A stretch of DNA of 9,195 nt from contig WTIB01000286.1 of NCBI GenBank assembly GCA_011522905.1, positions 1-9,195 on the forward strand, in the 5' to 3' direction. The notes under the pieces are model-generated. The model was not told the origin of the DNA. It made no database searches and was given only the letters and a program-made list of their open reading frames with translations. Numbering within the stretch: the first letter of the stretch is position 1; each line of letters begins with the position of its first letter. Both the position numbers and the translations under genes were made by a program. Of the stretch, positions 1 to 6,124 are shown piece after piece. The DNA is from Crocinitomicaceae bacterium (GTDB lineage Bacteria > Bacteroidota > Bacteroidia > Flavobacteriales_D > Crocinitomicaceae).

Positions 1-323
1 GAATAATTTAAAGCTAAATTGTTTTGTCGATTGAAACCGATAGCATCATGATAAAGAGCCAAACCGATTCCGCCAGGAAAAAAGCGACTTAAATCCGCCT
101 CAACATTCAAAACTGCCGAATTCGGAGCCCCATTAACTTGGTCCCATTGATTTCGATAAATTGTTGATGCACAGATCGTATTGGATAAGCCCAAGCCTGT
201 TTTACCCGGATTAATACTTATCTTATCATAAATGAAGTGCGTAATCAATTTATCTTGCTGCGCTGTTGAGTACAGAGAGCAAAGAGTTATCAATAAACTA
301 ACACAACATTTTCTAACTAGCAT
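1..323 (-). CDS. PorP/SprF-family type IX secretion system membrane protein (N-terminal part)
   Basis: Partial gene. Only the first 107 codons lie in the window and the rest continues past the left edge. Translation from the ATG at 321-323 gives MLVRKCCVSLLITLCSLYST followed by AQQDK, a clear signal peptide with a probable signal peptidase I cut after STA (residue 21). The mature start has the family pattern: a QQD start, a short stretch to SINPGKTG (the usual form is SINPAYAG), then YRNQWDQVNGAPNSA, and GGIGLALYHDAIGFNRQNN. These match the opening beta strands of PorP/SprF proteins, outer-membrane partners of type IX secretion and gliding adhesins. An in-frame TAA at 333-335, four codons upstream, makes this ATG the first possible ATG start. 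Such proteins are usually about 300 residues, so roughly two thirds is missing. Which secreted partner it serves cannot be told from this piece. The family call is firm; the specific role is not. Confidence 0.88.
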   Translation of the reverse strand, partial: MLVRKCCVSLLITLCSLYSTAQQDKLITHFIYDKISINPGKTGLGLSNTICASTIYRNQWDQVNGAPNSAVLNVEADLSRFFPGGIGLALYHDAIGFNRQNNLALNY

Positions 324-352
324 ATGGTTTATTTAACACAAACAATGCACGT

Positions 353-360
353 CAAAACTA
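353..360 (-). promoter_or_regulatory. Putative Bacteroidota -7 element (TAGTTTTG) for the PorP/SprF-like gene
   Basis: On the minus strand this reads TAGTTTTG, an exact match to the Bacteroidota consensus TAnnTTTG, 29 bases before the ATG of the PorP/SprF-like gene. I see no good TTG -33 element at the usual spacing. The motif is short and can occur by chance in AT-rich DNA. Confidence 0.4.
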
Positions 361-440
361 GTCTGACGAGAATTTAAGACGCTAAAATAACTAATTTTAT
401 TGATTTTGAAAACTATTTTTAAATTTTCTTAAGCTCAGTA

Positions 441-1589
441 TTAACAAAGTTTTTGGTAGGTTTTCCACCAAAGGTCTGGCATTTCATTCTTCATTGCTTT
501 GTCATAATCTTCTTTGTTGCATGGCACAAGGTGATGTCTCTCATATTTTTTGCCTTCCGCGGGAGGATATGGAACTTCCATCCACCAACGGTCAGACTTA
601 TTACTCTTAAAAAATACTATGGTATATTGACCTTCTTCAAGAAACACGCTGAATCGCTTGTAATTTGACTTACTACCCATTGGAAAATCACCCCACCTTG
701 AATAAAATCCATCACAAAAATACCAAATGATGTCTGCCATTAATTTATCTGAAATTTCATTCTTATCAGTGTAATTGAATATTCCCGTACAATTCACTTT
801 ATCAGAAATTCCTGCGTATCGAGCAATCTGGCAAATTTGTTCTGCATAAAAACCATTGGGATTACTCCCGTGAGAAAACACTTCAGATGCCTTTATTGAT
901 TTAAAATCAATATTAATAATGTCTGCATTCCTTAAATGAGGCTCGGCTTTACGGAAATCTGAATTAAATTCACCAAGCCTACAGATATCGAAAAATAATT
1001 TTTCAAACAGCTTCAGATCTTTGGGTTTGGCATAGGGGATTTGGAGACCTATATTAGCATGATTAAATAAATAACATGGACGCTTTAACATAATGGGGGT
1101 TAAATAGGAATTTGCATCCACATTCTTCTGGGGGTCTCCAAGATCCAAGCTATAATCCACACTACAAATATTAACCAGCTGTTCAAGCTTTGCATATCCG
1201 TCATATATACCCATAAGTAAATCCTGAGAACCACCTACAATGAAAGGCAAAACATTTGATTTCACCAGCTCCGACACCACGTTAGAAAGTGCAAAGTATG
1301 TATCCTTTAGTTCTTTCCCTGGCAAGATATCTCCTAAATCATAGATGTCTTTTTTCCAGTTCTTACCCACATGTAGGCGATTAAAGGCCTCTCGGAAACC
1401 GACCGAATTACGCTCACCTTCACCGGTGACAGAACCCCTATTTTCAGGCACATAAAAAATCGCTATTGATCCTGATTTGATATCCGGAAATTCACTGTGA
1501 TAAGTTTTAATAACTCCTCCAATTTGGTCATCCTCATAGTTTTCTTGAGATTTATTTACAGGAGTGAAATAAAGTGATATCTCTGACAT
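441..1589 (-). CDS. Arginase/formimidoylglutamase-fold protein with degenerate metal site
   Basis: A 382-residue protein of the ureohydrolase (arginase, agmatinase, formimidoylglutamase) superfamily. Family landmarks are visible in order. PFIVGGSQDLL at residues 115-125 stands where arginases have GGDHS. SVDYSLDLG at 143-151 stands for DAHxD. NADIINIDFKSIKAS at 221-235 stands for the SxDxDxxDP strand. NPNGFYAEQ at 243-251 stands for the GG-E helix start. Three of the six usual manganese ligands appear replaced: His to Gln122, His to Ser147 and Asp to Lys230. Asp145, Asp149 and Asp228 remain. Residues from about 300 to 382 form an extra C-terminal segment rich in aromatics (RWWMEVPYPP, DLWWKTYQK) that classical arginases of about 300 residues lack. 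Similar Bacteroidota proteins are often labelled formimidoylglutamase, but catalysis is doubtful here. No other histidine-degradation genes are next to it. The 75-base gap from the upstream gene and a -7-like motif suggest separate transcription. Fold call strong; enzymatic activity unsupported. Confidence 0.82.
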   Translation of the reverse strand: MSEISLYFTPVNKSQENYEDDQIGGVIKTYHSEFPDIKSGSIAIFYVPENRGSVTGEGERNSVGFREAFNRLHVGKNWKKDIYDLGDILPGKELKDTYFALSNVVSELVKSNVLPFIVGGSQDLLMGIYDGYAKLEQLVNICSVDYSLDLGDPQKNVDANSYLTPIMLKRPCYLFNHANIGLQIPYAKPKDLKLFEKLFFDICRLGEFNSDFRKAEPHLRNADIINIDFKSIKASEVFSHGSNPNGFYAEQICQIARYAGISDKVNCTGIFNYTDKNEISDKLMADIIWYFCDGFYSRWGDFPMGSKSNYKRFSVFLEEGQYTIVFFKSNKSDRWWMEVPYPPAEGKKYERHHLVPCNKEDYDKAMKNEMPDLWWKTYQKLC

Positions 1590-1602
1590 AGCTCAAAGCT
1601 AT
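1588..1602. repeat. Small inverted repeat overlapping the start codon of the arginase-fold gene
   Basis: ATAGCT-CAA-AGCTAT is a perfect 6-base inverted repeat with a 3-base centre. It covers two bases of the ATG of the arginase-fold gene and most of its -7-like element. It could be a small operator or a weak RNA hairpin, or chance. Confidence 0.3.
1594..1601 (-). promoter_or_regulatory. Putative -7 element (TAGCTTTG) of the arginase-fold gene
   Basis: On the minus strand this reads TAGCTTTG, an exact TAnnTTTG match. It ends only four bases before the ATG, so a transcript starting from it would have almost no leader. No TTG -33 element is seen at normal spacing. If real, the mRNA would be leaderless or nearly so. 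Confidence 0.35.
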
Positions 1603-1664
1603 TTCAGAATTGTCTAGAAAAAGAAAATAAAATCAAAAGAAATAAAGAGTTAAAAGTGGATAAC

Positions 1665-2057
1665 TCAGTCTTCTAGTATGGATTTGATATTCGGTTTAAA
1701 GTACAGCTCTGACTTCATCACCTTTCCATCTTCCCGATAAATTGGTTTACCGTTTTCGTCTAGTTTACTCATGTTAGATCGCTGAATTTCTTTGAATACC
1801 TCTACTATTTTATCTTGAAGACCATGCTTTAATATAGTACCACATAAAATGTATAATTGATCACCAAGAGCGTCAGCTATTTCTACCAAGTCACCATTCT
1901 TAGCCGCTTCAAGGTATTCCTCATTTTCTTCAGACATTAACCTGTGTCTCAAATTGCATTCAGCCTCAGATAATTTTGGAGTAGGTTGATAATTGTTTTC
2001 AATACCAAAAGCATTGTGGAATTTTTCTACCGCCTCAATGGTCTCTTTTATCGTCAT
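1665..2057 (-). CDS. MazG-like all-alpha NTP pyrophosphohydrolase family protein
   Basis: A 130-residue, mostly helical protein of the all-alpha NTP pyrophosphatase superfamily (MazG, phosphoribosyl-ATP pyrophosphohydrolase and dUTPase-like). The metal-binding signature is present: SEENEEYLEA at residues 42-51 supplies the first EExxE helix, and EIADALGDQLYIL at 59-71 supplies the second acidic helix, with Glu59, Asp62 and Asp66 as likely magnesium ligands. The C-terminal part has the pattern NMSKLDENGKPIYREDGKV at 95-113 followed by a KSELYFKPNI tail. This is typical of the single-domain relatives annotated as nucleoside triphosphate pyrophosphohydrolase family proteins. It is expected to be cytoplasmic and to cut a nucleoside triphosphate, or a related phosphoribosyl compound, to the monophosphate and pyrophosphate; the substrate is unknown. 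Its ATG lies four bases after the stop codon of the E1 dehydrogenase gene, so the two are probably co-transcribed and perhaps translationally coupled. The gene appears intact. Confidence 0.85.
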   Translation of the reverse strand: MTIKETIEAVEKFHNAFGIENNYQPTPKLSEAECNLRHRLMSEENEEYLEAAKNGDLVEIADALGDQLYILCGTILKHGLQDKIVEVFKEIQRSNMSKLDENGKPIYREDGKVMKSELYFKPNIKSILED

Positions 2058-2061
2058 TTGA

Positions 2062-4146
2062 TTAAAATTTAAGTGTTTTATCTATGGCCTTCTTAATCTT
2101 GTCGGCATTTGGAAGCAAAGCCAATTCTAAATCAGAGTTTAAAGGAATTGCAGGGGTATCTACAGAACCAACTATTTCAATGGGAGCATCTAAAAACGTA
2201 AAATTATCTCTTTGAAGTCTTCCGGCAAGACCTAGAGCGAAAGAGCATTCCTCCGATTCTTCAGTGACGATAATAATGTGACTATGTTTTTTGCATAAAG
2301 TATTCATTGCCTCATGATCCAGAGGGTTTAAACTTCGTAAGTCAAGCAGCTCTATTTGACCTTTATAATCATTCATGGCCTCAAGAGACCAATATATTCC
2401 ACGACCGTAAGAAATAATTCCTATGCTCTCTCCGCTTTCCACAAAACTAGCGTCACTCTCTTGAACAATCCTTGCCCTACCTATTGGAATCATGTAATCC
2501 TCACTAGGTTCGATTGACATTGCTTTTTCTGTACCTTTAATTTTTGACCAATATAAACCTTTATGTTCTAGCATGACAACTGGATTAGGGTCGTAATATG
2601 CTGCCTTCAACAATCCTTTCAAGTCAGCTCCATTGGACGGATATACCAATTTTATCCCTCTAATATTACTCAAAACAGATTCTACACTTGAAGAATGATA
2701 AGGCCCTCCCGAGCCATATGCACCAATTGGTACTCTAATCACGCAGCTCACCGGCCATTTACCATTCGATAAATAATAAGATCTGGAAACTTCAGTAAAC
2801 AGTTGATTTAGTCCGGGCCATATGTAGTCAGCAAATTGAACCTCAACAATCGGCTTTAACCCGACTGCCGACATTCCCACCGTAGAACCGATAATAAAAG
2901 CCTCCTGAATGGGTGTATTAAAAACTCGATTATCTCCGAAAGTTTGGGCAAGTGTGGCCGCTTCCCTAAAAACACCACCTAAACGTCCACCAACATCTTG
3001 CCCGTAGAGTAAAGATTCGGGGTGCTTTTGCATAATCTCTCTAACGGCAAATAAGGCAGAATCAACCATTACGGTCTTTTTCTTGCCTTTCGGAGTACGT
3101 TCCCCAACTTCTTCAGTAATATCTGTTGGAGCGAATATGTAATCTTGAATACTTTCGGTAGAGGGGTTCTCAGCATTAAAAGCACGTTCATACTGTTCAT
3201 CAACCTCCAATTTAATCCGAGATTCAATATTTGAAATTTCAGTTTTGGAAATACCCTTGGATTCAAGAAGATTAATCATTTTCGGATAAGGATCTTTCTT
3301 TTTTGCCTCTTCCAAGTCATCCCGATACCATTCCATTCGAACTCCAGAGGTATGATGCCCTAATAATGGCACTTTTGCATGAATCAAAAAAGGCCTGCGC
3401 TCACTCCGAACAACATTAAATACCTCATTAATGGTTTCATATGATTCCTCAAAATTACTACCATCAATAGTTCGCACTTCTATGCCTTTAAATCCTTGTG
3501 CATACTGACTGATATCTTGAGCTCTAGTCTCTTCAGCATTTGCGGATATGTCCCATTCATTATCCTGAACCAAAAACACAATTGGAAATTGCTTTAACGC
3601 AGCCATTTGAAAAGCCTCAGAAACTTCACCTTCAGTACATGAAGCGTCACCTAATGAGCAAACGACCAAAGGTTTTTCTTTTTCATCTATTTCAATACCA
3701 ACTAATTCTCTATACTGAATCCCCATAGCTATGCCAGTCGTTGGAATGGCCTGCATTCCAGTTGCCGAAGATTGATGTATAATCTTTGGCATATCATCTC
3801 TATTCAAAGATGGGTGAGAATAATAAGTTCGTCCACCAGAAAATGGATCATCTTTTTTGGCAAAAACCTGAAGCATTAACTCATATGGAGTCATCCCTAT
3901 AGAAAGTAGAATTGAGTCATCCCTGTAGTAAGGAGATACCCAATCGCAAGGCTTTAGCTGCATTCCTAATGCAATCTGAATCGCTTCATGTCCCCTTGAG
4001 GTTGCGTGAACATACTTCGCAGTGACTTCCTTATTTTGCTCATATTTTTCAGCTAATGTTTTAACTGCGCACATGTACTCAAAACACTTCTTTAAATCGT
4101 TCTGATCTGGTTTTAGTTTTTTATTTTTTAGAGCAGATTTTGTCAT
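2062..4146 (-). CDS. 2-oxoacid dehydrogenase E1, fused alpha and beta subunits (branched-chain type)
   Basis: A 694-residue thiamine-diphosphate enzyme that joins E1 alpha (about residues 15-345) and E1 beta (about 357-690). The alpha part has SPYYRDDSILLSIGMTP at 71-87, and the cofactor motif GDASCTEGE at 166-174 paired with QDNEWDIS at 194-201, where the second motif has DN in place of the classic NN. Its LLGHHTSGV at 261-269 matches the phosphorylation-loop His pair of branched-chain enzymes. The beta part has TPIQEAFIIG at 411-420 with the catalytic-type Glu415, and GAYGSGGPYHSSSVES at 475-490 with a conserved His484, then a transketolase C-terminal domain starting near 555. It should decarboxylate a 2-oxoacid, most likely a branched-chain one such as 2-oxoisovalerate, and pass the acyl group to a lipoyl E2. 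No E2 or E3 gene is in the window. It is first in a probable operon with the MazG-like gene and divergent from miaE. Pyruvate or another oxoacid cannot be excluded as substrate. Confidence 0.92.
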   Translation of the reverse strand: MTKSALKNKKLKPDQNDLKKCFEYMCAVKTLAEKYEQNKEVTAKYVHATSRGHEAIQIALGMQLKPCDWVSPYYRDDSILLSIGMTPYELMLQVFAKKDDPFSGGRTYYSHPSLNRDDMPKIIHQSSATGMQAIPTTGIAMGIQYRELVGIEIDEKEKPLVVCSLGDASCTEGEVSEAFQMAALKQFPIVFLVQDNEWDISANAEETRAQDISQYAQGFKGIEVRTIDGSNFEESYETINEVFNVVRSERRPFLIHAKVPLLGHHTSGVRMEWYRDDLEEAKKKDPYPKMINLLESKGISKTEISNIESRIKLEVDEQYERAFNAENPSTESIQDYIFAPTDITEEVGERTPKGKKKTVMVDSALFAVREIMQKHPESLLYGQDVGGRLGGVFREAATLAQTFGDNRVFNTPIQEAFIIGSTVGMSAVGLKPIVEVQFADYIWPGLNQLFTEVSRSYYLSNGKWPVSCVIRVPIGAYGSGGPYHSSSVESVLSNIRGIKLVYPSNGADLKGLLKAAYYDPNPVVMLEHKGLYWSKIKGTEKAMSIEPSEDYMIPIGRARIVQESDASFVESGESIGIISYGRGIYWSLEAMNDYKGQIELLDLRSLNPLDHEAMNTLCKKHSHIIIVTEESEECSFALGLAGRLQRDNFTFLDAPIEIVGSVDTPAIPLNSDLELALLPNADKIKKAIDKTLKF

Positions 4147-4162
4147 TTTTTTAATTGAATTT

Positions 4163-4170
4163 CAAATATA
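4163..4170 (-). promoter_or_regulatory. Putative -7 element (TATATTTG) of the E1 dehydrogenase operon
   Basis: On the minus strand this reads TATATTTG, an exact TAnnTTTG match, 16 bases before the E1 start codon, in the 108-base divergent region shared with miaE. It would give a short AT-rich leader with no Shine-Dalgarno sequence, as is usual in Bacteroidota. A TTTG further upstream is too close to serve as the -33 element. Confidence 0.5.
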
Positions 4171-4234
4171 CAAAAAGAACAAAGTCATTAAATGATAATC
4201 TCTTTTGAAGTTTTAATCCGTTCGTGAAATCAAT

Positions 4235-4242
4235 TATTTTTG
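4235..4242 (+). promoter_or_regulatory. Putative -7 element (TATTTTTG) of miaE
   Basis: TATTTTTG is an exact TAnnTTTG match ending 12 bases before the miaE ATG. A TTG at 4205-4207 lies upstream, but the 27-base gap is longer than the usual spacing. The leader would be only a few bases, mostly A, with no Shine-Dalgarno sequence. Confidence 0.5.
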
Positions 4243-4254
4243 TAAAAAAAAGCC

Positions 4255-4845
4255 ATGTTAGGATTAAAAATGGAAACAGACCCGAGATGGGTAAATATTG
4301 TTGAGAAAAACTTGGAAGAAATTTTAATTGACCATGCCTTCTGCGAACAAAAAGCCGCGAGTAATTCCATTTCAATTATTGTTCAGTATCCTCAATATCC
4401 TGACCTTGTTGAGGCAATGGTAGAAATCTGTAAAGAAGAAATGGATCACTTCAAAATGGTTCATGACAAATTGAAAGATCGAGGCTTTAAGCTAGGTTTT
4501 GAACGCAAAGATCCTTACGTAAAAGATCTTTCAGAATATTTGAAAAAAAATCAAAATGACGGCTCAAGAGAAGGTCATTTTGTCAATCAAATGCTTTTTG
4601 CTGCCATGATTGAGGCCCGAAGTTGTGAGCGATTTAAAATTCTATCTGAAGAATTGAAAGATGAAGATTTGCGCTCATTTTACCGGATGCTCATGGAGAG
4701 TGAAGCAAGGCATTATGTTACCTTCCTGAATTTTGCAAAAAAATATGGTGGTAAGATTAATGTTAACGAACGCTGGAATGCATTTTTAAAATTTGAAGGG
4801 GCATTAATGAAACAGTACGGGAAATCGGAGACGATTCACGGATAA
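4255..4845 (+). CDS. miaE: tRNA-(ms2io6A)-hydroxylase MiaE
   Basis: A 196-residue ferritin-like di-iron monooxygenase. MiaE hydroxylates the isopentenyl group of 2-methylthio-N6-isopentenyladenosine at position 37 of tRNAs that read codons starting with U, using oxygen. The opening MLGLKMETDPRWVNIVEKN is the characteristic family start. Likely iron ligands can be read from the four-helix pattern: Glu31 in HAFCEQKAA, Glu62 and His65 in EEMDHF, Glu120 in MIEARSCERF, and Glu150 and His153 in ESEARHY. Length is normal for the family. An in-frame TAA at 4243-4245, four codons upstream, fixes the ATG as the first possible start. It is the only plus-strand gene here, divergent from the E1 gene. The MiaA and MiaB enzymes that make its substrate are not in the window. 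Its stop codon is five bases from the stop of the convergent amidohydrolase gene, so the two transcripts must overlap or end inside each other. Confidence 0.93.
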   Translation: MLGLKMETDPRWVNIVEKNLEEILIDHAFCEQKAASNSISIIVQYPQYPDLVEAMVEICKEEMDHFKMVHDKLKDRGFKLGFERKDPYVKDLSEYLKKNQNDGSREGHFVNQMLFAAMIEARSCERFKILSEELKDEDLRSFYRMLMESEARHYVTFLNFAKKYGGKINVNERWNAFLKFEGALMKQYGKSETIHG

Positions 4846-4850
4846 ACACC

Positions 4851-6122
4851 TTATTTTTCTGAATACTTTGCTTTATATTTTAAATAAAGCTCCTCTTGAA
4901 AATTACTTACTGATTGGCTTTCACCATCAAAATAGATCGCGGTTACCTTATTGGTCATCATGTCAAGTGCATTCCCCTGTGACACAAAAAAAGCTGCCTT
5001 TTTCCCAACTTCAATCGAACCATAATCTTTATCAATTCCAATAATCTCGCAGGGACTTAAAGTAATAGATCGAATTGCCTCTTCCTCAGATAAGCCATAT
5101 GTCATGGCAGTTCCAGCAATAAATGGCAAGTTTCTCGCGTTCATCGCTTCCATGTCCCCAGCCCCTTGAAGACAAAACTTTATACCCTGCTCGTTAAGAA
5201 GTGTGGCAGACCTATATGGAAGATCTATTGCCTCTCCTTCCAGCTGTGGAAGACCATGTATTCTTTTAAGCATAACAGGAATTCCTGAATCCTTCAATTT
5301 ACGTCCTACTAAATGGGCGTCATATCCTCCAACCAAGACAGGGAATGGAATTTCCATTTCTGATGCAAAATCAATAACGTCATGAATTTGTTGCAATTCA
5401 TTGGCGTGAATATATACCCTTTTACTGCCTTTAAAACAGGCTTTCATGGCTTCTAACCTTTGATCAAATTCCGGCTTTTTCGCTTCGCTATATGCCTTTG
5501 CCAATTCAAAAAAGGCAATCAATTTGTTTTTTTGTTCTCCGTACTTTTTATTTCTTGTCTTCGGTTTGGGTTCAGCCCACCAACCTCCACCAACAGTACT
5601 GCTTGGCCAATTCAAATGAATCCCGTCATCTGCTAGAATTGTTGCATCCTCCCAATTCCAAGCAAATAAACTCATGACTGATGATGTTCCTGATATCATA
5701 CCACCTCTTGGAGTTGCTTGAGTAATTAAAACACCATTTGTACGCACTGTTTGGCCTACTTTAGACTCTGCATTATAGGCAATTTGACTTCTTACATGTG
5801 GATTAAATGTGCCGACATCATCAAAATCTCTAGTAGCGCGCACAGCATCAATTTCTGTCAAACCCAATGTATTATTGGTATTTACAAAACCTGGATAAAT
5901 GTGCCCACCAGAAATCTCAATTATCGTATCCCAATCCTTAGCATCAATACTCGATATCAATTCTTTTTTAACCAAAACAATTCGATCTCCATCGATACCC
6001 AACAAACCTTTTTCAATGACATTTCCATTACCAACGTGGATATGAGCACCACGAATTAAGGTCTTTTGCGAAAAAAGAATTCCGCTTAACATCAAGAAAA
6101 ATATACTTATCGAAATTTTCAT
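4851..6122 (-). CDS. Exported amidohydrolase-family protein, metal ligands mostly lost
   Basis: A 423-residue protein with a signal peptide (MKISISIFFLMLSGILFS, cut near residue 18, no lipobox Cys) and a single amidohydrolase fold of the imidazolonepropionase-like type. An N-terminal beta part (ending in HIYPGFV at 74-80) leads into the barrel, and the family's closing signature is present as SITLSPCEIIGIDKDYGSI at 352-370 followed by EVGKKAAFFV. The metal site is degraded. Where active members have DxHxH this protein has NTNNT at 81-85. His239 in VYIHANE survives, the second barrel His is replaced around VLVGGYDAH (262-270), and the late Asp is missing around CLQGAGD (317-323). It is probably a non-catalytic partner rather than an independent hydrolase. 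Its ATG lies two bases after the stop of the 1015-residue gene, indicating translational coupling and perhaps a heteromer in the periplasm. No type IX C-terminal sorting domain is visible. Substrate unknown. Confidence 0.85.
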   Translation of the reverse strand: MKISISIFFLMLSGILFSQKTLIRGAHIHVGNGNVIEKGLLGIDGDRIVLVKKELISSIDAKDWDTIIEISGGHIYPGFVNTNNTLGLTEIDAVRATRDFDDVGTFNPHVRSQIAYNAESKVGQTVRTNGVLITQATPRGGMISGTSSVMSLFAWNWEDATILADDGIHLNWPSSTVGGGWWAEPKPKTRNKKYGEQKNKLIAFFELAKAYSEAKKPEFDQRLEAMKACFKGSKRVYIHANELQQIHDVIDFASEMEIPFPVLVGGYDAHLVGRKLKDSGIPVMLKRIHGLPQLEGEAIDLPYRSATLLNEQGIKFCLQGAGDMEAMNARNLPFIAGTAMTYGLSEEEAIRSITLSPCEIIGIDKDYGSIEVGKKAAFFVSQGNALDMMTNKVTAIYFDGESQSVSNFQEELYLKYKAKYSEK

Positions 6123-6124
6123 GT

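Noticed and set aside
407..429. Possible terminator hairpin after the arginase-fold gene (GAAAA paired with TTTTC)
   Set aside because: The stem is only five A-T-rich pairs with an 11-base loop, too weak to call.
453..668. A 71-codon plus-strand open frame with hydrophobic stretches opposite the end of the arginase-fold gene
   Set aside because: The hydrophobic look comes from reading the complement of a Lys-, Trp- and Glu-rich C terminus; it is antisense and has no supporting signals.
1622..1664. Possible terminator after the MazG-like gene: GTTA/TAAC arms followed by a T-rich run on the minus strand
   Set aside because: The stem is four pairs around an 8-base loop; the T-rich run alone is expected in AT-rich DNA.
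4151..4375. A 74-codon minus-strand open frame across the E1-miaE divergent region
   Set aside because: It overlaps the start of miaE on the opposite strand and covers both putative promoters; its translation is low-complexity and unrecognised.
5751..6059. A 102-codon plus-strand open frame opposite the N-terminal part of the 423-residue amidohydrolase
   Set aside because: It is antisense to a gene with clear family features, and its composition looks like a shadow of the AT-rich coding strand.
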